Positions 1 to 6,068 of a stretch of DNA of 6,151 nucleotides are shown piece by piece (the stretch's first letter is position 1; each line of letters begins with the position of its first letter). This DNA is from Desulfobacterales bacterium. Its GTDB lineage: Bacteria > Desulfobacterota > Desulfobacteria > Desulfobacterales > Desulfobacteraceae. The position numbers were made by a program, and so were the translations under genes. Where the stretch lies: assembly GCA_022361135.1 (NCBI GenBank), contig JAKSBM010000777.1:1-6151 (forward strand), read 5' to 3'. The notes under the pieces were generated by a model that had not been told where the DNA came from, ran no database searches, and was given only the letters and a program-made list of their open reading frames with translations.

Positions 1-34
1 AGCCTATTTGTAGCTTTCTGTAGCCCATTGATTA

Positions 35-73
35 TAGGATGTCAACAGCAAAGATATGCTGTTTTTTATCCTA
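35..73. repeat. Two-part inverted repeat, terminator-like hairpin
   Basis: An outer arm TAGGAT (35-40) matches ATCCTA (68-73). An inner arm AACAGCA (44-50) matches TGCTGTT (57-63) around a 6-nt loop, AAGATA. The two stems are separated by GTC on the left and TTTT on the right, giving 13 bp in a 39-nt structure. The inner stem runs straight into a T tract (62-67), so on the + strand it resembles a weak intrinsic terminator for a gene left of the window. The inner stem is AT-rich (3 of 7 pairs are GC), so termination would be weak. It could instead be a protein-binding dyad. The structure is read directly from the sequence; its role is inferred. Confidence 0.5.
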
Positions 74-106
74 GAACATAGCAAACACCATGTAAAACAA
101 ACTCCC

Positions 107-133
107 TTGGGATTAAAATGGTTTAACCATAAT
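107..133 (+). promoter_or_regulatory. Candidate promoter P1 of the lexA operon
   Basis: CATAAT (128-133) matches five of six bases of the sigma-70 -10 consensus. Upstream, TTGGGA (107-112) matches four of six bases of the -35 box, but with a short 15-bp spacer. The -10 element lies within the right half of the 113-135 palindrome, the arrangement expected for a LexA-repressed promoter. Transcription would start near 140 and leave a leader of about 95 nt. An AT-rich gap offers many near matches, so this is only a candidate. Confidence 0.35.
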
Positions 134-135
134 AA
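113..135. promoter_or_regulatory. Palindromic operator candidate (probable LexA box)
   Basis: The core ATGGTTTAACCAT (118-130) is a perfect 6+6 palindrome around a single central T. Beyond a 2-nt mismatch on each side the symmetry resumes as TTA (113-115) and TAA (133-135), giving 9 matching pairs over 23 bp. It lies about 100 bp upstream of lexA and overlaps a -10-like box. LexA commonly binds dyads in its own promoter, and the recognised motif differs between phyla. The GGTT...AACC core is not the gammaproteobacterial CTGT-N8-ACAG box. That LexA is the binder is inferred from position; the dyad itself is visible. Confidence 0.55.
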
Positions 136-168
136 ACTTTGTTTCGGCCTGTTTGTTCAGCTTTTTTC

Positions 169-198
169 TTTACAAAGACTTTACATTTGGTTTAACAT
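169..198 (+). promoter_or_regulatory. Alternative promoter P2 with partial operator repeat
   Basis: TTTACA (169-174, five of six -35 matches) is followed after 18 bp by TAACAT (193-198, four of six -10 matches). This would give a short leader of about 30 nt before the lexA start. The -10 overlaps a second copy of TGGTTTAAC (188-196), identical to 119-127 in the main palindrome and 69 bp downstream of it. The second copy lacks the outer symmetry. It may be a weaker LexA half-site or a chance match in AT-rich DNA. CTTTACA itself is repeated at 168-174 and 179-185. Confidence 0.25.
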
Positions 199-219
199 TT
201 AAAAATTAAAAAAAGAGAG

Positions 220-225
220 AAGGAG
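220..225 (+). promoter_or_regulatory. Ribosome binding site of lexA
   Basis: AAGGAG lies 8 nt before the ATG at 234, inside a purine-only run from 208 to 230. This is the only strong Shine-Dalgarno sequence in the operon; the downstream genes rely on weak sites close to the preceding stop codon. It fixes the lexA start. Confidence 0.85.
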
Positions 226-233
226 AAAAGCCC

Positions 234-869
234 ATGCGTCCCCCCCTGACCCCCAAACAACAACGCCTCTATGACTACCTCCGGCAGGCCATGGAAGATA
301 CCGGAACCACCCCCAGCCTCCGGGAAACCGCCGCCCATCTCTCCATCAGCCATGTGGCCGTGGCCCAAACCCTGAAAACCCTGGAGGAGAAATCCTATAT
401 TCGCCGCCAGGGCCGTTACAGCCGCACCCTCCACATCTGCGATCCCGACGGGAGCTCCGCCGCCCGCCACCGCCAGCGGGAGGTTCCGGTCATCGGTCAC
501 ATCACCGCGGGTCTCCCCCTCTACGCCCAACAGGAATGGGAGGGCAGCATCCTCATCGATTCCGCCCTCTATCCGGGAACGGATCTCTTTGCCCTGCGGG
601 TCCAGGGAAACTCCATGAAAAACGCCGGTATCCTGGACCAGGACATCGCCATCTGCCAGCCCCGGCAATATGCCCATAACCGGGAAATCGTCGTGGCCCT
701 CATCCAGGGGGAAGAGGCCACGGTCAAACGATTTTTCCGCCACGACGACGCCATTGAACTCCGACCGGAAAACCCGGAATTCAAACCGGTCAAATATCCC
801 TTTGACGCCGTCCTCATCCAGGGCAAGGTCATGGGGATTATCCGTCCCCCCCAGGCCATGGATCACTAG
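234..869 (+). CDS. lexA: LexA-family SOS repressor/self-cleaving peptidase
   Basis: A 211-residue protein of usual LexA length. Residues 1-66 form the N-terminal winged helix-turn-helix that binds operator DNA. Residues 84-205 form the S24-type autopeptidase domain. The cleavage site is Ala92-Gly93 within ITAGLPLYAQQ, closely matching the E. coli AAGEPLLAQQ segment. The catalytic serine is Ser127 (GNSMKNAG) and the general-base lysine is Lys165 (ATVKRF), and PENPEFKP near 178-185 is also typical. All residues needed for RecA-stimulated self-cleavage are present. The recognition helix (about 38-48, ISHVAVAQTLK) differs from the E. coli SPNAAEEHLK segment, so another operator motif is expected. 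The gene heads the operon, 4 nt before the DUF72 start, and probably represses itself and the three downstream genes through the dyad at 113-135. Whether it is the cell's only LexA or a second one dedicated to this cassette cannot be told from the window. Confidence 0.95.
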   Translation: MRPPLTPKQQRLYDYLRQAMEDTGTTPSLRETAAHLSISHVAVAQTLKTLEEKSYIRRQGRYSRTLHICDPDGSSAARHRQREVPVIGHITAGLPLYAQQEWEGSILIDSALYPGTDLFALRVQGNSMKNAGILDQDIAICQPRQYAHNREIVVALIQGEEATVKRFFRHDDAIELRPENPEFKPVKYPFDAVLIQGKVMGIIRPPQAMDH

Positions 870-873
870 GCGG

Positions 874-1740
874 ATGACAGGCGCCAAAGCCCATACCCTG
901 CCCGGCTTTCCCCAGCCCCAGGCACCGCCGCCCCTGGACCTGGCCCCCCTTGACTGCCAGCTCCACGTGGGGACCAGCGGCTATTCTTACGGAGAATGGC
1001 TGGACAGCGGGTTCTACCCGCCGGACACCCATTCGGCCAATATGCTGGCCCGGTATGCCGAACAATTCAACACCATTGAACTCAATTACACCTGGTACCA
1101 GATGCCCAAGGCCACGGCCATGGACCGCATGTCCCAAAAGGTTCCCCGGGGATTCGGATTCACAGCCAAACTCACCCGGACCCTCACCCATGAGGTCCGC
1201 CCCGACCGGTGGAAAACCCAGGCCGCCGACTTCCGCCGGGGCATCGCCCCCCTGGTGGCCCGGGAACAGCTCCGGGCATTGCTGGTCCAGCTTCCCCCCT
1301 ATTTCCACCGGACCCGGGCCAACCGCATTTACCTGGCCGCCCTCCTGGACGAACTGGCCCCCCTGCCCCTGGCCGTGGAATTCCGCCATCGGTCCTGGGT
1401 CTGCGACCGGGTCTTTGCCGAATTGGAACGGCGCAACACCGCCTTGGTGGCCGTGGATGTCCCGGATCTACCCGACCTTTTCCCGGCCATGGCCCGGGTC
1501 ACCCACACCGATTTCTTTTACATCCGGTTCCACGGGCGCAATGCCCGGGGCTGGCAGTCGGGGAATATGCAGGAACAATTCGACTACAACTACGGCCCCG
1601 AAGAATTGGAATCCTGGCAAGGGAAAATCCAGGAAGAAATGGCCCCCCGGGCCCGAACCGGACTGATCTTTTTCAACAACCATGTCCGGGGCCAGGCCCC
1701 CAGCAACGCCCGGGCCCTGATCCAATTGTTCAAGGCATAA
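874..1740 (+). CDS. DUF72 (YecE-like) family protein, imuA position
   Basis: A 288-residue protein with the hallmarks of the DUF72 family, which folds as a TIM-like barrel. Motifs in order are HVGTSGYSYGEW (31-42), FNTIELNYTWYQMP (65-78), FTAKLTRTLTH (96-106), LLVQLPPYF (136-144), AVEFRHRSW (167-175), FYIRFHGR (215-222), and FFNNHVRGQAPSNA (266-279). No signal peptide or membrane segment is visible. The biochemical role of the family is not established; a structure-based comparison once suggested an endonuclease IV-like DNA-binding surface, and I recall this as a prediction only. The ATG at 874 follows the lexA stop by 4 nt with only a weak AGGCGG upstream, which suggests translational coupling. 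The first 29 residues are a Pro-rich extension before the usual family start. An open frame extends further upstream, but that part is an out-of-frame shadow of lexA. The gene sits where imuA is found in canonical cassettes; a role in damage tolerance is inferred from that context. Confidence 0.9.
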   Translation: MTGAKAHTLPGFPQPQAPPPLDLAPLDCQLHVGTSGYSYGEWLDSGFYPPDTHSANMLARYAEQFNTIELNYTWYQMPKATAMDRMSQKVPRGFGFTAKLTRTLTHEVRPDRWKTQAADFRRGIAPLVAREQLRALLVQLPPYFHRTRANRIYLAALLDELAPLPLAVEFRHRSWVCDRVFAELERRNTALVAVDVPDLPDLFPAMARVTHTDFFYIRFHGRNARGWQSGNMQEQFDYNYGPEELESWQGKIQEEMAPRARTGLIFFNNHVRGQAPSNARALIQLFKA

Positions 1741-1746
1741 CCTCCC

Positions 1747-2964
1747 ATGGCAACACCCCATGCATTCCCCGGCGCCCCGGCCACGCCGTCCGTCCACGGC
1801 AGGGACCGGGCCGTGATCCATTTAAACATTGCCGATTTTGCCGCCAGCCTGGAAACCCTGGCCGCCCCGGGCCTGAAAACCCGCCCCCTGGCCATTGCCC
1901 CCCTGGGCGCCCCCCGGGCCGTGGTATACGACATGAATGAAATTGCCTTCCAGGAAGGCATTCGCAAGGGCATGCCCCTGGCCCGGGCCCGGCGCACGGT
2001 GCCGGGGCTGGCACTTTTGCCCCCCCAATATCACCGATACAAAAAAGTCATGGTGGATATTTTCAAACGGAGCCTGCGCTTCACCCCCCTCATCGAACCC
2101 GGCAGGGTGGACGGCCACCTATTCCTGGACGTCACGGGCACGGGGCGGCTTTTCGGCCCCCCGGTGGACGTGGCCTTCCGCCTGAGAAAGGAGTTGGAAA
2201 AGAGCATGGGACTGACCCCCATCTGGTCCCTGGCCACCAACAAACTCATTGCCAAGGTGGCTTCCCGCATGGTCAAACCCGTGGGGGAATACATCGTGGG
2301 GGCCGGGGAAGAGGCCGATTTTCTGGCCCCCCTGCCCCTGGCCCTCCTTCCCGGACTGACCCGGGAAGAACTCTCCACCCTGGCCGATTTCAACCTCACC
2401 ACCATTTCACAGGTCCGGGAACTGAGCCGGGCCCAGCTGGCCGTCCCCCTGGATCAAAAGGCAGCCCGCCTCCACGACTGGGTCCGGGGCAGGGACCGGG
2501 CCCCGGTGCGTCCCCCCGGGGAGAGGCGGCCCACCATTGGAAAAGACCATACCCTTTCCACGGACACCAATGGGACTCCGGCCCTGGAGGCAGCCCTCCA
2601 TGCCCAGATCATCCCCATGGCCGCCCAATTGCGCCGCAGGGAACTCCGGGCCGCCGTCCTGGGCCTCACCCTCACCCATTCCGACGGACTCATCCGGGCC
2701 GGACGGCGCCGGCTGCCCGTGGCCTCCAACGAAGAAGGCCCCCTGTTTAAAACCGCCCGGGCCCTTTTGGCCCAAGTGAACATCCGCCGGGTCCGGGTTC
2801 GCCACCTGGCCCTGGAATGCACCCGCACCACGGCCCTCCATACCCAAATGGACCTTTTCCACCCCCGCACATCCCCGGCCCTGGGCCCCACACTGGACCA
2901 AATCCGGACCCGATTCGGGCCCCACTCCGTGGCCCCGGGGGCGGCCTTGGGCGCCCTGGGATGA
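1747..2964 (+). CDS. imuB: Degenerate Y-family DNA polymerase, ImuB-like
   Basis: A 405-residue DinB/UmuC-superfamily protein. Palm and fingers cover about residues 23-190, a thumb helix-hairpin-helix about 196-231 (LLPGLTREELSTL), and the little finger about 266-366. Aligned by eye to E. coli Pol IV, the first metal motif IHVDMDCF reads IHLNIADF (24-31): Asp8 becomes Asn27 and Asp10 becomes Ala29. The second motif keeps Asp122, but the adjacent catalytic Glu is Gly123. The fingers motif NYPARKFG reads NEIAFQEG (64-71), losing the Tyr and Arg that contact the dNTP. Catalysis is therefore unlikely. DVTGTGRLFG (128-137) resembles ImuB proteins. QMDLF (367-371) is a textbook beta-clamp motif. 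ImuB is known to be an inactive Y-family scaffold that links the clamp to DnaE2. The protein is shorter than many ImuBs, with only 34 residues after the clamp motif. ATG 1747 lies 6 nt after the DUF72 stop, with AAGG at 1732-1735; GTG 1813 (residue 23), just before the domain, is an alternative start. The Y-family call is certain and the ImuB assignment probable. Confidence 0.87.
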   Translation: MATPHAFPGAPATPSVHGRDRAVIHLNIADFAASLETLAAPGLKTRPLAIAPLGAPRAVVYDMNEIAFQEGIRKGMPLARARRTVPGLALLPPQYHRYKKVMVDIFKRSLRFTPLIEPGRVDGHLFLDVTGTGRLFGPPVDVAFRLRKELEKSMGLTPIWSLATNKLIAKVASRMVKPVGEYIVGAGEEADFLAPLPLALLPGLTREELSTLADFNLTTISQVRELSRAQLAVPLDQKAARLHDWVRGRDRAPVRPPGERRPTIGKDHTLSTDTNGTPALEAALHAQIIPMAAQLRRRELRAAVLGLTLTHSDGLIRAGRRRLPVASNEEGPLFKTARALLAQVNIRRVRVRHLALECTRTTALHTQMDLFHPRTSPALGPTLDQIRTRFGPHSVAPGAALGALG

Positions 2965-5900
2965 GTGGCGCCGATCCCATCCCCCTGGGGGTCCGCTCCC
3001 ACTATTCCCTCATGTGGGGCACGGCATCTCCGGAAACCCTCTGCGCCCGGGCCCGGGAACTGGGCTACACCAGCATGGGCCTCACGGACACGGACAACCT
3101 CTATGGACTCTGGCCCTTTATCCAGGCCTGCCGGGATCAGGATCTCCGCCCGGTGGTCGGGGCCGAACTCACCGATCCGGGCAGCCCCCTGCGCACCCTG
3201 GCCCTGGTGAAAAATGCCCGGGGATATGCCCACCTCTGCCGCCTCATCAGTCAACGAAAGCAGAATAAGAACTTCTGCCTTAAAACCGCATTAACCCAAT
3301 GGGGGGAGGGGCTCATCCTGGTCACCCCCGTGCCGGAACTCCTGGCCCATTGCCACGACCACGGCCTGGACACGGCCGCTCTTTTGGCCCGGGTTCCCCG
3401 TTCCCAAAATCACGAACTCAACCGAACGGCCCGCCACCGGAATCTCCCCGCCATGGCCTCACCGGCGGCCTTTTTCCCCACCCCGGCAGACCACGACCTC
3501 CATTGCCTCCTCCGGGCCATGGACCACAATAGCACCCTGGACCGAATCCCCCGGGGGCAAGCCGCCCCGGCCAATGCCTTCCTGGACAGCCCCCATGCCT
3601 ATGGCCGACGCTTTGCCGTGGATCCCCAATCCCTGATCCAGGGCCGGGCCCTCATGGAACGGCTGGAATTCACCGGCCCGGACTTCGGCCTGGTCATGCC
3701 CCCCCTGCCCCGGGGAAGCCACACCCCGGCCCAGGATGCCCCGGCCCAACTCCGCCGTGCCACCCTGGCCGGGGCCCGGAAACGATACGGTTCCCCCCTG
3801 CCCCCCCGGGTGGCCCAACGCATCGACCACGAGCTGGCCATCATTGGGGAAAAAAACTTCTGCCAATATTTCCTGGTGGTCCAGCACATAGTGAAATCCG
3901 CCTCCCGCATTTGCGGCCGGGGGTCCGGGGCCGCCTCCATCGTGGCCTATTGCCTGGGCATCACCAATGTCTGCCCCATCAAATTTGATTTGTATTTTGA
4001 ACGATTCCTCAACCCCGGGCGCATGGATCCCCCGGACATTGACATTGATTTTGCCTGGGATGAACGGGATCAGATTCTGGACCATGTCCTGACGGAGTTC
4101 AAGGGCCATGCGGCCATGGTCTCCTCCCACATCCTTTTCCAACCCCGCATGGCCGTCCGGGAAACCGCCCGGATCTTCGGCCTCCCCGAGGCGGAAATCG
4201 CCCAGGTCTCCCGGCGCTTGCCCTGGTTCTGGCGGACCCGTGAGGCCGAGGCCGACCTTTTGGAACGGATCAAGGCCCGGCCGGAATTCAAGCACATGGA
4301 TTTTCCCCAGCCCTGGCCCCGGATCATGTCCCTGGCCCGGCGCCTCATCGGCACCCCCCGTCACCTATCGGTCCACCCCGGGGGGCTGGTCATCACCCCC
4401 AACCCCATTGATACCTATGTACCCGTAGAACGGGCTGCCAAGGGGGTGCCCCTCATCCAATGGGAAAAGGACGGAGCGGAAACAGCCGGCCTGGTGAAAA
4501 TAGACCTCCTGGGCAATCGCAGCCTGGGGGTAATCCGGGACTGCATTGGCCAGATCAATGATTCCGGGGAAAAATTCGACGAATTCGGGGGAAGGGATCC
4601 CGAGGACGACCCCGACACCCAGGCCACCCTGGCCCAGGGGAAGAGCATGGGCTGTTTTTACATTGAAAGCCCGGCCATGCGGTTGCTCCAAAAAAAATCC
4701 CGGGTGGGGGATTTCCGCCACCTGGTCATCCATTCCTCCATCATCCGACCGGCGGCCAACGACTTCATCCAGGACTACCTGGAACGGCTCCACACCGGGG
4801 TCTGGCAGCCCCTCCATCCCCGGCTGGAGCATGTGCTGGACGACACCTTCGGCATCATGGTCTACCAGGAGGACGTCTCCCGGGTGGCCGTAGCCCTGGC
4901 CGGATTCTCCCATGCCCGGGCCGACGGCCTGAGGAAAATCATGTCCAAAAAGGATAAAATCCGGGAACTGGCCGACTTCAGGGATGAATTCTTCAAAGGC
5001 GCAACGGACCGGGGGGTGGGAAGGGCCGACATTGAGCGGATCTGGGAAATGATCCTCAGCTTTTCCGGCTATTCCTTCTGCAAGCCCCACTCGGCCTCCT
5101 ATGCCCGGGTCTCCTTCCAGGCGGCCTACCTCAAAACCCACTACCCCGCCCCCTTCATGGCGGCGGTGATCTCCAACCAGGGGGGATTTTATTCCACCTT
5201 TGCCTATGTGTCCGAAGCCCGGCGCCTGGGGGTAACCATCCTGGGACCGGATGTCCTTCACAGTGAAGAGGCCTGGGTGGGACAGGACCGGGAAATCCGG
5301 GTGGGACTCATGGCCTTAAAAGGCCTGGGCCGGGACTGCCGACGTCGGATTGTGGCAGAACGAGAACAACGGCCGTTCGCCGACCTGGGGGATTTTCTCA
5401 CCCGGGTCCGGCCCCGGGAGGATGAAGCCCGGGCATTGGTCCACAGCGGAAGCCTGGATTCATTCCAGGCCAACCGGGCCATCCTCCTCTGGGAAATCCG
5501 AACCGCCGGAACCTCCCGGTCGACGGCCCCCGGCCTCTTTGACGCCAGGCCCAGCGGAGGGACGGCCCCGCCCCTCCCGGACACGGATCCCATCCAGCGC
5601 CAGGCCAGGGAATTTCAGGTTCTGGGCTTCCTTCCCCACCGCCACCCCATCGGCCTCTACCGGGAGCAGCTCCGGGATGTGGTCAAGGCCGGAGACCTGC
5701 ACCGGCGGGTGGGGGAACGGATCACCCTGGGGGGCTGGCTCATCACCGGCAAGGTGGTCCGGACCAAACAGGGGGATCCCATGAAATTTCTCACCTTTGA
5801 GGATGAGACCGGCATGGTGGAAACCGTATTCTTCCCCCGGGCCTATGCCCGATTCTGCCATCTCCTGGACTATGACCGCCCCTACCGCATCACGGGTCGG

Positions 5901-6014
5901 GTGGAAAGCGACTGGGGTGCCCTCACCCTCACCGTGGACCATGTCCAGCCGGTTTCCTTGGCCCCGGGCCATAAAAAAACCCCGGGGGAGCCCCCCGGGG
6001 TTGATTTTACCTAA
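2961..6014 (+). CDS. dnaE2: Error-prone DNA polymerase III alpha, DnaE2 type
   Basis: A 1017-residue C-family polymerase that performs translesion, mutagenic synthesis. Domains in order: PHP about 5-230, palm/fingers about 280-740, helix-hairpin-helix about 779-820, OB fold about 917-998. The palm signature CGRGSGAAS (318-326) and PDIDIDF (358-364) supply catalytic Asp361 and Asp363; the third, Asp515, lies in VKIDLLG. HPGGLVI (472-478), VYQEDV (634-639) and the segment from 700 to 739 ending AAVISNQ are also typical. The PHP metal ligands are degraded: the usual HxH reads GVR (10-12), TDHGNL reads TDTDNL (42-47), and the NDVH segment reads SPAA (167-170). The protein ends after the OB fold, without the tau-binding C-terminal domain of replicative DnaE (about 1160 residues in E. 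coli), as is usual for DnaE2. No convincing clamp motif is seen (APGLF at about 856-860 is weak), so the ImuB-like protein may supply clamp binding. The start ATG overlaps the imuB stop as ATGA. The frame is open further upstream, but that stretch overlaps imuB in another frame and lacks domain content. Confidence 0.95.
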   Translation: MSGADPIPLGVRSHYSLMWGTASPETLCARARELGYTSMGLTDTDNLYGLWPFIQACRDQDLRPVVGAELTDPGSPLRTLALVKNARGYAHLCRLISQRKQNKNFCLKTALTQWGEGLILVTPVPELLAHCHDHGLDTAALLARVPRSQNHELNRTARHRNLPAMASPAAFFPTPADHDLHCLLRAMDHNSTLDRIPRGQAAPANAFLDSPHAYGRRFAVDPQSLIQGRALMERLEFTGPDFGLVMPPLPRGSHTPAQDAPAQLRRATLAGARKRYGSPLPPRVAQRIDHELAIIGEKNFCQYFLVVQHIVKSASRICGRGSGAASIVAYCLGITNVCPIKFDLYFERFLNPGRMDPPDIDIDFAWDERDQILDHVLTEFKGHAAMVSSHILFQPRMAVRETARIFGLPEAEIAQVSRRLPWFWRTREAEADLLERIKARPEFKHMDFPQPWPRIMSLARRLIGTPRHLSVHPGGLVITPNPIDTYVPVERAAKGVPLIQWEKDGAETAGLVKIDLLGNRSLGVIRDCIGQINDSGEKFDEFGGRDPEDDPDTQATLAQGKSMGCFYIESPAMRLLQKKSRVGDFRHLVIHSSIIRPAANDFIQDYLERLHTGVWQPLHPRLEHVLDDTFGIMVYQEDVSRVAVALAGFSHARADGLRKIMSKKDKIRELADFRDEFFKGATDRGVGRADIERIWEMILSFSGYSFCKPHSASYARVSFQAAYLKTHYPAPFMAAVISNQGGFYSTFAYVSEARRLGVTILGPDVLHSEEAWVGQDREIRVGLMALKGLGRDCRRRIVAEREQRPFADLGDFLTRVRPREDEARALVHSGSLDSFQANRAILLWEIRTAGTSRSTAPGLFDARPSGGTAPPLPDTDPIQRQAREFQVLGFLPHRHPIGLYREQLRDVVKAGDLHRRVGERITLGGWLITGKVVRTKQGDPMKFLTFEDETGMVETVFFPRAYARFCHLLDYDRPYRITGRVESDWGALTLTVDHVQPVSLAPGHKKTPGEPPGVDFT
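5978..6002. terminator. Bidirectional intrinsic terminator inside the dnaE2 3' end
   Basis: AACCCCGGGGG (5978-5988) pairs perfectly over 11 bp with CCCCCGGGGTT (5992-6002) around the 3-nt loop AGC. To the right the + strand reads GATTTTA, a short T tract for the operon transcript. To the left is A7 (5973-5979), which on the - strand gives a T7 tail, a stronger terminator for a convergent gene. The hairpin lies before the dnaE2 stop codon (6012-6014), so about the last 13 residues of the protein are encoded within or after it. Confidence 0.85.
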
Positions 6015-6068
6015 TTTGAGGATGACCCGGCCCGGATATTCCACGGGATGGGCCAGGGCCCATTGGGA

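Noticed and set aside
9..24. Direct repeat TGTAGC at 9-14 and 19-24, one helical turn apart
   Set aside because: Only 6 bp at the window edge, about 90 bp from the promoter candidates. It may be chance, and the context to the left is missing.
1..233. CRISPR array, tRNA or transposon end in the AT-rich gap
   Set aside because: No regularly spaced repeats, no cloverleaf-like arms, and no terminal inverted repeats with target duplications are visible; only the dyads and promoter-like boxes already listed.
192..887. Long - strand open frame (231 codons) antisense to lexA
   Set aside because: It is a shadow of the GC-rich lexA gene: Gly-rich low-complexity translation, no motif, no ribosome binding site, and complete overlap with a well-supported gene.
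1209..1940. + strand open frame of 243 codons crossing the DUF72/imuB junction
   Set aside because: The Pro/Gly/Arg-rich translation is typical of an out-of-frame reading of GC-rich genes, and both underlying genes are well supported.
3459..5261. Two long - strand open frames (about 300 codons each) antisense to dnaE2
   Set aside because: GC-rich coding DNA lacks stop codons in the antisense frames. The translations are Gly/Pro-rich and show no domain, while the + strand frame is a clear DNA polymerase.
870..6014. Many CCCGGG and GCCCGGGCC strings across the operon
   Set aside because: They follow from frequent Ala-Arg and Pro-Gly codon pairs written with GCC, CGG, CCC and GGG in a GC-rich genome; no regular spacing was seen that would suggest a dispersed motif.
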